Positions 33,769-43,376 of a stretch of 46,477 nt of DNA are shown here, piece by piece. Source of the DNA: Spirogloea muscicola (taxonomy: Eukaryota > Streptophyta > Zygnematophyceae > Spirogloeales > Spirogloeaceae); the NCBI GenBank assembly GCA_009602725.1, contig WELB01000068.1, forward strand, positions 598,451 to 644,927, in the 5' to 3' direction. The number at the start of each line of letters is the position of its first letter. Position 1 is the stretch's first letter. The position numbers and the translations under genes were made by a program. The notes under the pieces were generated by a model, which saw nothing but the letters and a program-made list of their open reading frames with translations, did no database searches and was not told the origin of the DNA.

Positions 33769-34433
33769 ATGCGCTCCGCGCGCCCCCTGCGCCCTCTCTC
33801 CATGGCTGCCGCCGCCACCGCCGCGCCCGCCCCGCCGCCGCCCGCCCTCGCCCGCCGCTCCGCGNNNNNNNNNNNNNNNNNNNNNNNNNNNNNNNNNNNN
33901 NNNNNNNNNNNNNNNNGCCCCCGGCGCTCCCCGCGGCCGTGTCCCGCCAGGTGCGGCAGCTGGGCCGCCAGGGCCGCCTGCGGGACGCCCTCGCCGCCTT
34001 CGACGCCCTGCAGGGCGCGGGCGTGGCGCCCGACGTCGTGGCGGTCACCGCCCTCATGGACGCCTGCGTCCGCTGCGGCGACGTCGCCCGAGCCCACCGC
34101 ACGTTCGACGCCTTCTTCACCGGCGCCACCGCCATGCGGCCAGACGGCGTGGCCCTTGGCGTGCTGCTGAGGGCCTACGGCGCCAGCAGGCCGCCGCACT
34201 GGGGCAGGATCACACAGCTCCTCGACGTCGCGGACAGGTCCCTCCTGGTGGCGCCATCTCTGGCGGTCTACAACGAGCTGCTGGACATCTGCGCCCGAGA
34301 GAATAACGTGGACAAGGGTCAGCAGCTGCTGGAGCGCATGAGGGCGGCCGGCCTGCAACCGGACTCCCTGACTTTCAGATTCGTGTCGCGGCGCAAGGCC
34401 CTGCGCAGTCACTTCAAGAAGCTCTTTGCTTGA
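33769..34433 (+). CDS. Short pentatricopeptide-repeat (PPR) protein, interrupted by an assembly gap
   Basis: PPR proteins bind organelle RNA, each ~35-residue repeat reading one base. After the gap the frame gives LPAAVSRQVRQLGRQGRLRD, ALAAFDALQGAGVAPDVVAV, TALMDACVRCGDVARAHRTF, SLAVYNELLDICARENNVDK and QQLLERMRAAGLQPDSLTF, about three to four P-type repeats. The protein ends with SHFKKLFA and TGA. The N-terminus (ATG at 33769, or MAAAATAAPAPPPP from 33802) is Ala/Pro/Arg-rich as in chloroplast or mitochondrial transit peptides. The 52 N at 33865-33916 hide the frame relation between both parts; the N-terminal frame differs from the PPR frame if the gap length is literal. The start-codon region resembles the LINE 5' leader. 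Confidence 0.75.
33865..33916. other. Assembly gap (52 N)
   Basis: A run of undetermined bases inside the PPR gene's extremely GC-rich 5' coding region. Single N positions occur also near 6667 and 36713, again in GC-rich sequence. Confidence 1.
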
Positions 34434-35217
34434 CCGGCAAGCTGTGAAACTACACCAACGCGCCCTGGCTAGCGCGAGCACTTCCACTGGTCTCACCAAA
34501 GTCCTCGTCACTGCTCCTGCACAGGTCCGCATATCGTACAGAACATAGAATGTTGTATTGGGTTCCCAGCAGGCAATGCTGCAATGATTACGGCTTATGT
34601 TGACTGCAGCCTAACTATCCATGTATTGCTGCACCTTCTTTAGACAATTGACAGGGCTTTGCTCACAGCTATGTTGCTTGTCATCTCATTTTTATGGCTC
34701 AGCACTTAGCTCAGCCAGTGAGAAAGATAAGTACGTCATGATGGTCAGCACGATGCTTTTGCAGGTGTTTTGCCGTTCTAGATGGTGGGGCCCCTTGGAA
34801 ATGGCAGTTGCCCGTGTCATTGCTAAATTTGGTGGGTCACCAGCACCTTCTTTTGTGGTTGGCCCTTCACCCTAGCCCCACAGATTGTCCCCTCATCTTG
34901 CCACATTTCGCTCCTTAGTACCCTCCTATAATTGTTCGAGGCTTTATCAGTCAATGATGGTCGTATGACCAAGCGCCACAGCCTGGCTAGGAGATAGCAG
35001 CTCCTTGAGGCGGCCATGTCCTACCTTGCTGCTTCTCTGCGAAATTCCCTGACGTGAACACTGAGGTATTTATACAAGGCTTTCCAATTTGTGACTCCCG
35101 CACCAATGGCTGCCAGTCCTCAGCAAGATAGGGCTGCCCAGGGAGTCTATCTTGCTGCCGAGCGACTACAATAACAGAAACATATGATGACCCTGTATAA
35201 CGGGAGAGAAGGGGCAG
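34434..35217. other. Spacer between PPR and SAP genes
   Basis: It must contain two 3' ends facing each other. The composition is AT-richer and I recognise no exon or repeat. Confidence 0.5.
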
Positions 35218-36397
35218 TCAAAGAGCACCTAGGCCGCCCGAGTTGGTCTTAGGCTTGGGCTTGGGCGAGTGGCAGACGGGTTTAGGGTCCCCCAATTTGG
35301 CAAGCAAAGCTCTTTTGGCCACAAAGTAAATGCTCTGATGCAGCACTGCTCCTGAGAAAGTCACTGCTGTTGAAAGTGACGAGGTTACTCGGCTAGTCAT
35401 GTGTTAACAGCAGCACCGTTTTCGTCAACAACGTGAACCTTATCTCACGACAAGACTCTGGCTGGTCGGTCCAAGTCTGACGACTCCAGTGATTGACAAT
35501 GTGCTCTGAAGAAACCTCACAGCAACCCGCCTCATTCTTCTCTATACAGCAATCCTTTGACTTGTTGTCGTGAGGAGTTAAATAATAGGACACTTCCCGA
35601 GGGGATCATGGTTGGATCGACCTAGTCGAGCAGCAACCATGCTGGTCAAGTCAGAGGGACCTCTTTGCTCTCTCCAGCAACACCTCCTGGAGGAAATCGT
35701 AGTGCAACACCATTTGCCCGTCACACAAGGAGCCGCAGTTGCCTGGCCAGCTGCATCTTGCCCACTTGGGATCTGCAACTTGAGCATCACAAGCATGCTC
35801 GGGAGAGGAGTCACCTTCTTTCCGACTGAAGATAGTCCCTTTTCCCTTAGCAGCGCCTTCAGCTTTTCTACCGTGTAGTCATGGAGGTCCGTTTCAGTCG
35901 TCTTCCTTGCAGAACTTCCTCCAACAGTTTCTGCATTTGCTGCAAGAGCCAGTGGTACTGTACTTGCCGCGGTCGAGGCAAAGCTCTTCCCAGGCTTCCT
36001 CAGAAGCCTGGTGTGGTGCTCAAGCGCGCTAAAGCAGTGGACGAGCAGGCATAAGCCGCCAAGCGAACAAGAAGTCACTGCTTGCAGGCCACCTTGTTTC
36101 CTGAGGAGCTTCAAAGGGTTGCAAGGCACTAAAGCAAGGGAGGGGACAAGGAAACAATACCTCTACGGAGGCCCTTGTTGGACGCGGTGCGCTTGACTGG
36201 CGGCTGCTCCCCGTCCGAATGGCTGGAAGGGGGGGACGACGGCTCACGGCCGGTAGCGTCAGGTGGTAGCCGGCCCAAGAGTCCGGTCGTGGGTCAGAGG
36301 CAGCCAACGGCTCGGGTGCAACGCAAAGCGCGTGCGTGCGCGTGCCCGAAGGTCGAGCTGATAAACGAGTGACAGATAGCGGAGGACCTCGAAGCAT
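35218..36397 (-). CDS. SAP-domain protein, probably organelle-targeted
   Basis: A SAP motif is clear on the minus strand: LHDYTVEKLKALLREKGL then SSVGKK (about 35815-35890). SAP domains are ~35-residue helix-extended-helix DNA/RNA-binding modules. My model starts at 36397 with an Arg/Ser/Pro-rich leader (MLRGPPLSVTRLSARPSGTR) like a transit peptide, spliced after RASVE (donor GTATTG near 36163) to KPGKSFASTAAS at about 36002. After SSVGKK the intron donor is GTGACT. The last exon is probably that ending in KPKPKTNSGGLGAL and TGA at 35218, with VAKRALLAKLGD completing the second SAP helix. Only the SAP exon is firm. The 5' end lies 19 bases from the stop of the DDA1-like gene on the same strand. 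Confidence 0.5.
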
Positions 36398-36416
36398 GGG
36401 GCAGGACGAGCAGGCG

Positions 36417-36925
36417 TCACCTCTCAGCCCTGGCCTCCTCCTTGCCGCCGCGCTTCTCGGGCTTGGGCCCCTTGAGCGACTCCTCGTGCTTCTTGCGCTT
36501 CAGCTCCAGCGCGCGGATGAGGATGTTGGTGGGGTCGGTGCGGATGTGCTGCCCGTCTGGCAGCGGCCGGGCGCAGGACCGGTCAGCCCCCGGGGCGGGC
36601 TCGCGCGGGGCGAGGCTGGCTCTGCCGCAGCGGGGGCAGGGCGGGGGGCCGCACCGGGGGGAGCGGTGTCGTGGTCGCAGAGGTACACGGGCAGCGGGCG
36701 CTGGCAGGCGCGNCGCGTCCAGGTGCGGCGGCATGGCCGGCAATGGCAGTGGCGGGCCCCGGCAGGCCACCCCGCTCCTCCCCCCCCCCCGTGTGCTGCC
36801 TTGCTCTCTTCCCTCTTCTGGCCTCCCGTTGGCCAGAAACAGCTAGCTCCTCCACTCTCGTTCTTCTGACCTGCGCTGCCCACCAGGGGATGTCGAGCAC
36901 CCAGTGACCACCTGAGTCGCTGCAT
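36417..36925 (-). CDS. DDA1-like protein (DET1- and DDB1-associated)
   Basis: DDA1 is a small adaptor of CUL4-DDB1 ubiquitin ligases. Joining the exon that ends at 36655 to that at 36417-36556 gives LPVYLCDHDTAPPDGQHIRT then DPTNILIRALELKRKK. This matches the family core, a P-x-VYLP segment followed by TNILLR and a basic helix. The C-terminus is Lys/Glu-rich (KGPKPEKRGGKEEARAE) and ends TGA. Family members are about 100 residues. The 5' part is uncertain: an ATG at 36925 is in frame, but the N-terminal ~70 residues have no resemblance, and an undetermined base at 36713 may hide a change. The call rests on a ~30-residue similarity judged by eye. Confidence 0.55.
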
Positions 36926-37194
36926 GCTTCAGCGCCGTCTCTGGCCCCTCAGCTTCAGTACAAGTGGTCCTCCCTCCTCTGTCGCCTGGCCCACCTGATC
37001 GATGGGCGGCGTCGTAGCCGCGCCGTCAGCTCAGGGCACACCACTACCCGGCAAGCATTGATTGCTACTCAGAGAGTGCGGCTCTCGCCTTGCAGCATTT
37101 CAGCTCTGGCCATACAGCAGCGCGCTCGGCGTTTACTAAGCCAGGCCACTGGCTTGGGTGGTGGTGCTCCGTCCCCCCAATTTAGTCTATCAGG
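36926..37194. other. Spacer upstream of the DDA1-like gene
   Basis: Likely promoter region of the minus-strand gene. Nothing further recognised. Confidence 0.4.
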
Positions 37195-37420
37195 TATGTA
37201 AGTGCTCACTTGCGGGTACTGGAGTCCCCTTCAGTTGTATTGTTCGTCCTGTTACCTTAGCCCCTCTCATCTTTGTTCTTCGTACAAACATGTGCTGGCT
37301 TGCTTTGGCCTCCCTTTCGTTCCATGCGCACCGCGCACGTTCTCCTCATGATTCTTGGGGTCTGCCCCCTGGACCTCGTCCACTCTTCCGGGGCTGGCCT
37401 CTCACAGCCAACGCCTCCTG
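37195..37420 (+). mobile_element. Second internally deleted LINE derivative
   Basis: AAGTGCTCACTTGCGGGTAC near 37200 and TTGGCCTCCCTTTCGTTCCA with TGCGCACCGCGCACGTTCTC near 37310 match the LINE 5' leader and the unit at 33.4 kb. About 40 bases later comes the 3' tail, CCTGGACCTCGTCCACTCTT and GGGGCTGGCCTCTCACAGCC. The internal coding part of the LINE is missing, as in the 33.4-kb unit. Confidence 0.6.
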
Positions 37421-37681
37421 CTACAAGAACAACTCACTCTCCCCGGCTCGGACAGCTCGCGCCCCTCCTGGCAGCAGGCTGCCAAGGGCGCGTTGTGCCC
37501 GACGGAAGTGCAGCGTGCCGCTGAGGCGACTCTCGTCCACCCCCAGCCACACTAGGCTGGCTCCCATGCTCGCTTGCCAGCCTCAACCGTCAATCAAGCA
37601 AGGCGCCTTCGACCCCCTTTCTCGTTGTCTCTCCCCCCTTTGTGCGCTGCTGCAGTTTGCCGCAGAACCCCCTGCCGTACC
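37421..37681. other. Spacer downstream of TRAPPC12
   Basis: Short stretch with no recognised feature beyond the probable 3' UTR of the minus-strand gene. Confidence 0.4.
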
Positions 37682-40600
37682 CTAAAGGCGCGTGCAGGAG
37701 AGGTCAAAGTCGTCCGGCGCGAGCCGAGCTAGCCACGCCGCCAGCAATCGCTTGGTCGCGCCGCTGTCCGCACTCGCCAGCTCGTACATGGAGCACAGGT
37801 CCAGTATGAGCGTCTCCTCCAATGACACTAGCGGGTTGCGCTGCAGAGCGCCCTCCAGCACGCTGATCGCACCCAGCAGGTCCCGCCCGTACATCAAGCA
37901 CAGCGCCTGACCAGCACACAACACATGGGGCCACAAAACTCACTGTCAGCCCACCAGGCCCGCTGTGCTGCCTAGCGCTCCAGAGGGTACGGGCCTGTCA
38001 CTCGATCTGAATACGACGGGAGGTCTTGTTCAGCTGCTTCTGTTCGCTCTACGCCCTGCCAGCGATAACAACCACCCCCGTCCATGTGCGCCTCTGACTT
38101 CCAGCCTCTCATACATTGCACAGGATGGACCTGCTGCAAGGAAGACAAAGAGGAGCAGTACATTGTCATCACCTTGTTATTGACAGCCACAACATTGTCG
38201 GGGTCCATCTTTAGAGCCGCATCGAGCTCCACAAGCGCTGCTGAGTACTGCTTGGTGGCAAAGTGCAGAAGGCCGCGGTTCAGGTGGACTAGTGCCTCGG
38301 TTGGGCCGGCACTCTGCTCCAACTCCATGAACGTAGCCTTGGCGCCCTCCAGGTCGCCCATCTGCAGCTGGACATACCCGTACTTTGCCTGCAGCAGAGC
38401 TAAATTGTTAGAGGTTGTCGCTCACCTTCAAATCATGGCAAGGCTCTGCCAACAAGTCACACCCAGAGCTTCCTAGCTAAAAGCAAGCTATTCTTTGGGG
38501 CCACGGTGCCTGTTTAGGTTTAAAGCGGCTCCTGTCACAGGATCAGCTTGTGGAGTTGACCTGGATGACGGGGTCACCAGGATGCTGCTCGACCAAGCTG
38601 CCCAACCACTGAAGCGCAACAAGGAATTCTCGCTGAGCCAAGTGGTGATTGAGAACAGAGAAGATCACAATCTCCTGTCGCTTGTGCCACTTCTTCAGAG
38701 CTGGCATGCAACATCCAGAAGTCTGCCACTTTGTCAATGAAAGAAAGGAGGGAAGCACTGAGTGGATACACAGGCTGCAGTGAGTTTTCAACCACTTAGC
38801 TATACTTCAGACTTCAGGCTGTGCAGAAAGCCCACTGGTATGCACGAACCTCTGCCTTCTAGGGATGGGAACAATGTTGACGATCTCCTCGCAAATCCAT
38901 CATCAGCCTCATCTGGACTGGCATGTTTCACATCCTCCGGCAAGTCCCTATGTCCTCGACTGACTGCTTCTTCATGGGCTCCCATTGTGAAGTGAGCAGC
39001 ATCACTCGCTATCGGTAAGGAGGTTGCAGGTGACATCTTTGCGTCCTCCTCAATATGCATACCTGCAGCTTCTCTTGCAAGAGCAGAAGTATCCAAAGTG
39101 CCACTGGCTGGCGGAGAGGTCACAGGTGCTCCCTGCAGGATCTGCTGCGCAGATTGTTGCCTGCAAACAGGCCAGCAGCATGGAGAGAAACCTGTGAGTA
39201 GTCCAGCACGAGGTGCGAATTGAGTCAAACACCTGAAGCACAGCATGCCCTGAAAGCTGTCAAGCAGCCTCTTGCACTGCAGCAAGCTGGATTACTAGTC
39301 AGGAGAGAGGCTAAGCAAGTGTTGAGAGCCCTACACAATGTTTACATCAGCTGATGTTGCTGCAGCAATGGCAGGGAGTCTGAGCTTGCCCTTCTCAGCA
39401 GCACTTAGCTCATCAAGCTGCGGGTGCATTTCTGCCACAAATCAATGACATTGGGACAACACCAGAAAGAGGGGCCCCTTGGTAGAGGCATCATCTGCCC
39501 TTTGATGGCATTGTAGCAGTCCCACATTACAAGCGAGGGACACCTTGAGCAGGACAACCTCCTGTGCTTACAATTCTCACCTTTGCATTGCAATGCGCCA
39601 GGAGTGCATACAATCGGTCTATGGTGGTGGCCGTTTGTCCTAGTCTGTGCGGTAGCTCCGCATGAAGCAATCTCAGAGCGAAGGGGACCATGGAGCCTGC
39701 ACTGTTGAGAGTCAGAGGCATGAGCCAGTTGCCCACCGCCCCAGGACGAAGGGTGATTGTTGACCTGCTCTGATCCCAACCAAGTCAATCTGTTCCTGAT
39801 CACCACACTCACGGACACTGTTGTGCGATGTCTGAGGTCTCAGCAATCTCTTCACATGCCGAATATCAGGGCGGGCAAGCAAGACAGCGGCTGCAGAGCA
39901 GCCGCACAGTACCTTGCTTGGTCGGATAAGAACTGGGCCAGGATTCGTAGCTGTATTTGGTGCTGCCCAAGTCGCCTTGCGCTTGGAGCTCGTCAGCTGC
40001 TGCCCCATACATGCGCAGCTTCACAAGCGCAAGGACATGATATGCCGAGTACACCAGCTGCTCATGAGGGGGCTGCCAATGTATGATGGAAGACAACAGA
40101 TGACAATTTGCACGTACGTCAAGCGATGTCGGGGGTACAGGCGGTGCTTGACAGCAAGAGAATACTAGAACAATGTCAACCTTCTCCAAAGCGCAAAGGA
40201 GCTGGTGACTGTAGAGGAGCTGAAGCCTGTTCAATAGGAAAAATCCGTGTGTTGAGTGATGGAAGGCCAGAGCTGCCAAGAAATAAGGCAGCAGAGGAGA
40301 TCACAAAGCGAACCTGCAAATTTGGCCCTGTCGTTTTCCCTTCCTTGACCTTCTCAACAATGGCTCGCCAGGAGCCTTGCTCCTGTCATAGATAGAGAAG
40401 CAACCCCAGTACGAGACTTCAGACCGTGTTTACAGTATTGACCAAGGGAGAATCGGACTCTGACTATATTGGAGCTTCTTGGGGATGCATTGACTGGCAA
40501 AGACGCGTATGTATTACGTTTCCAGGTCTGGCAAAGATTATGGATGCAATGACCCTGGCAGCATGGGTGGTCAGGGTAGTGGCCCTACTGCGAGCGTTTG

Positions 40601-41229
40601 AAGGCCGTCCACCGAAGATGGGACGTCTTGGCTGGAAAGACGACGGATCACTGGCGGCCCTGTGCGAGCAAAGGTGGCCTTGCCGACCTCATAAATTATG
40701 GTGGAGGGTGGAGAGGAGAGCATGTCCGAGGGGCTTGCAATTGCCATGGCCCGGTTGACTGGGCTGGACGCCTGGTTGAGTGGGAGGGGCGAACTGCCGC
40801 TGCTCAACGGTGACTGCGACAGAGCTGGACACCGCGTTGCAAGGAATCATGAGATGCAGCTCACTGTGTTCGCTGCCTTAGCATCTGAATGAGCTGTTTG
40901 GTGCGGCAGGCTTTGATCACGTCAACCCATGGCGCCGTGGAAATGCAACCGGTCAAGGTGACAGATCACAGCTAGCAAGAGGCTGGTGACAGCAGACCTG
41001 GGGCGAGCAGTGAAGAAGCCGCCGCAGGAGAAAGTGGGGCGACTGTGGGCGCAAGAGGGTGTGGCTGCGCGGCAGGCAGGCTCGGCGAGGGTGCCACTCC
41101 CTCGGCAAAGAGGCTCCACGTGGTGGACAGCTGCGGGAAGGCAGCTGCCAGGTCCGCTCCCAGGGAAGCCTGTGGCTGGCGAGCCGTGGCTGCTGCCGGC
41201 GGCTGCGCCTCTGGTGGGGGGCCCGACAT
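37682..41229 (-). CDS. TRAPPC12-like TPR subunit of the TRAPP vesicle-tethering complex
   Basis: TRAPP complexes activate Rab GTPases in ER-Golgi traffic; TRAPPC12 is a TPR-rich subunit. Supported minus-strand exons are 40998-41229, 40589-40824, 40314-40382, 39913-40072, 39581-39696, then pieces near 39310-39420 and 38850-39165, and 38561-38700, 38173-38388 and 37682-37906. Blocks with family resemblance are GSWRAIVEKVKEGK, LVYSAYHVLALVKLRMYGAA, SMVPFALRLLHAELPHRLG, TTIDRLYALLAHCN, and the TPR part NHHLAQREFLVALQWL, HLNRGLLHFATKQYSAALVE and ISVLEGALQRNPL. The N-terminus is Pro/Ala/Ser-rich and low-complexity (starts MSGPPPEAQPPAAATARQPQ). The exons between 38700 and 39420 encode an acidic, poorly conserved linker and their joins are uncertain. 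Stop is TAG. Confidence 0.85.
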
Positions 41230-43376
41230 GGAGTCCTTGACGGCTTGGGGAGCCTGCGCCGCCACACCCCGCTCCTTCCTGCCCCGACCAGGTGCTGCGT
41301 GCTGCCGTCGTGAGGTCTGCCTACCGCCTCGTGCCTGCCCAGCAGCAGGCTCGCGAGAAGCTCGGGAGGTGCGCCTTCGGCAGTGCACACTCCAGCTCCG
41401 TGGGCAGGACGAGGGTTGCAGTGACCGGGAGCGGCAGTCCCAGCGCAGCGAGCAGCGATGAAGGCGGGCCAGCGCGACGGGAGAGGGGCTGCCTGGTTGG
41501 CGCTGCGCCTCCAACCCCCCTTGCTCGAGGTGGTCGTCCTGCGAGCGCACGAAGGCCCAGGCATCGACCTGCACTGCTGGCCACGTGAACGAGCCGAGCA
41601 GCACAGCTCTGATCACCCCCGCTGTGATCGTCTGCGGACTTTCGTCCCGACTTGCGTCATCTCACAGGCGTGATCATGTGGCAGCCATCCTTGGCGTAGC
41701 CGGTGGACCACATACTGGGTGGTTTGCGCCACACGACATCCAAAGAACGTTAGCTTCCACTGCCTCCTGAGGATCACGTCCTCGGCGGCATCACACCTTG
41801 CTTGAAAGCGGTGGCCCGTTCAAACTTTGTCCATTGATTTCGTGCCGACCTTGCCAGCCCTCGCCCTCTTTGGAAGAGCTTACATCAATTGCACAGCCCA
41901 ATTGCCATGGCTGTGCTTCTAACTGAGATGGACGTCCGAGCAGCAATCACTCCACTTCTGCGGCGCTGGGTGTCAGCGTGTCTGTGGCAAGCTTAGGAGA
42001 GTAAGATAGAAAGGGGACTCTTCTACAAGGGGGCTAGGGTTGTGGGAACGCCAGCACAGAAAATTGGACAAGGTCAAAGGCTGAAAGGCGCTACCCTCAC
42101 CACAAAGATGGATAAGCCACAGCTGGTAGTGGGGGGGATGGAATCTGCCGTCCCCGAGTCAGGCATCAGGCAGTAACCTCGACCTCCTGACCTGCTGCTA
42201 CTGAGCGCGTCAGCATACTCGAGAAGCGAGGGGGCGAGGGCTATGTAAGGCCAGCCAGTCTATCAGCAGACGGCCTACGCCTATACTCGTGTACGAGTTG
42301 CACACGCTTGCACAGCAGCCGAAGTACAGCTTCTGTATTCGACCGCTCTGGCCACCTGTCACTTGCAAACCCTATTCTTGTTTGGGCTGGCCTTTCTAGG
42401 CTGACCAATCACATCCATCGCCCTTCTCTGGAAGAGTTTCTCTTTCAGAGTCCTCACCCCCTTTACTTTGCAACACAACAGCTTCGAAGAAGAGCAGCGT
42501 CTTATTTCACGGCCTTTCATTCGGGAAGAGCTTTTTCATACATGCTTCTCCAGCTATGCCACGCCCTGGCTGCCCCACGTGGCCCGGGATGTTGGGGCCC
42601 CACGCTCAGTGTCACAGTGCGGCTGCAGGACCAGGCCAGGTTTACGCGCCCAGGTTGGTTGAGCACTGGCCATTCCTGGACTCGCAGCACCGTCTGACCT
42701 CTCCAGAGCCCGCATCACACCATCTCTGTTCTGGCCCCTTCAGACCTCGTCCATTCCTTTTTGGGTTGGCCTTTGAACAGCCATTCTACGACAAACTCTT
42801 GATTACAACGCAGCCAATACATAGCCCCCGCCTCCATGGCTTCCCACTCTCAAGCTTACTGCCTCGCAGATAACTCTGGGCGAGTTCCTCTGCCTGCCAA
42901 TCTTACCCATTTCTTTGTGCATTCTCAATTGCCTTCGCACAGCAACCTGCCTACCTTTGAGCAATGCTTGTGATGACGTGCATTTGCCCTTGCATGTCAT
43001 AACGTCAACAATACACCTCAAAGAACAAGACTTGCAAAAAAGATAAGATTAGGTTGGCATAGGCGGCAAGGTGCTGCCAGCTGTATGAACTGTACATTCT
43101 CGCATAGAGCGCATGCTGGCTAGCCGCTAGCTGCTCGAAGGTCTAGCAACCAGGCAGCCTTACTTCCTGGAAGACAAGCTTAGCCAGCAACAGCAAAAGT
43201 GAGTGCTGACTGGTGCAACAACCTCTGCTGCATTAAAATAAGTGAGCTGTATTGTGCAGTGAAAGCTTCGCAACCACCGGCAAATCTGCGGAGCTGTCTT
43301 TGCCAGCTGCCTAGCGAGCAAGGGACCTGCAGACCTAAGACTTGCATATGAAGTCTGTGAGCTGTGAACACCAACT
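41230..43376. other. Intergenic region with scattered LINE-tail repeats
   Basis: LINE-tail units occur near 41815-41885 (GTTCAAACTTTGTCCATTGA then CCAGCCCTCGCCCTC), 42375-42445 (GGGCTGGCCTTTCTAGGCTG) and 42735-42800 (GGCCCCTTCAGACCTCGTCC then GGGTTGGCCTTTGAACAGCC). GC-rich open frames on the plus strand at 41230-41600 have no recognisable product. The region should also hold the TRAPPC12 promoter. Confidence 0.5.

Noticed and set aside
39405-39560. Similarity of a minus-strand frame here (WDCYNAIKG) to one near 8.4 kb (CCNAIRHDY)
   Set aside because: Only a few residues match, and the first lies within a TRAPPC12 intron; judged to be chance.
41230-41616. GC-rich open frames upstream of the TRAPPC12 start
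   Set aside because: No family resemblance; the minus-strand frame continues past the likely ATG only because stops are rare in this composition.
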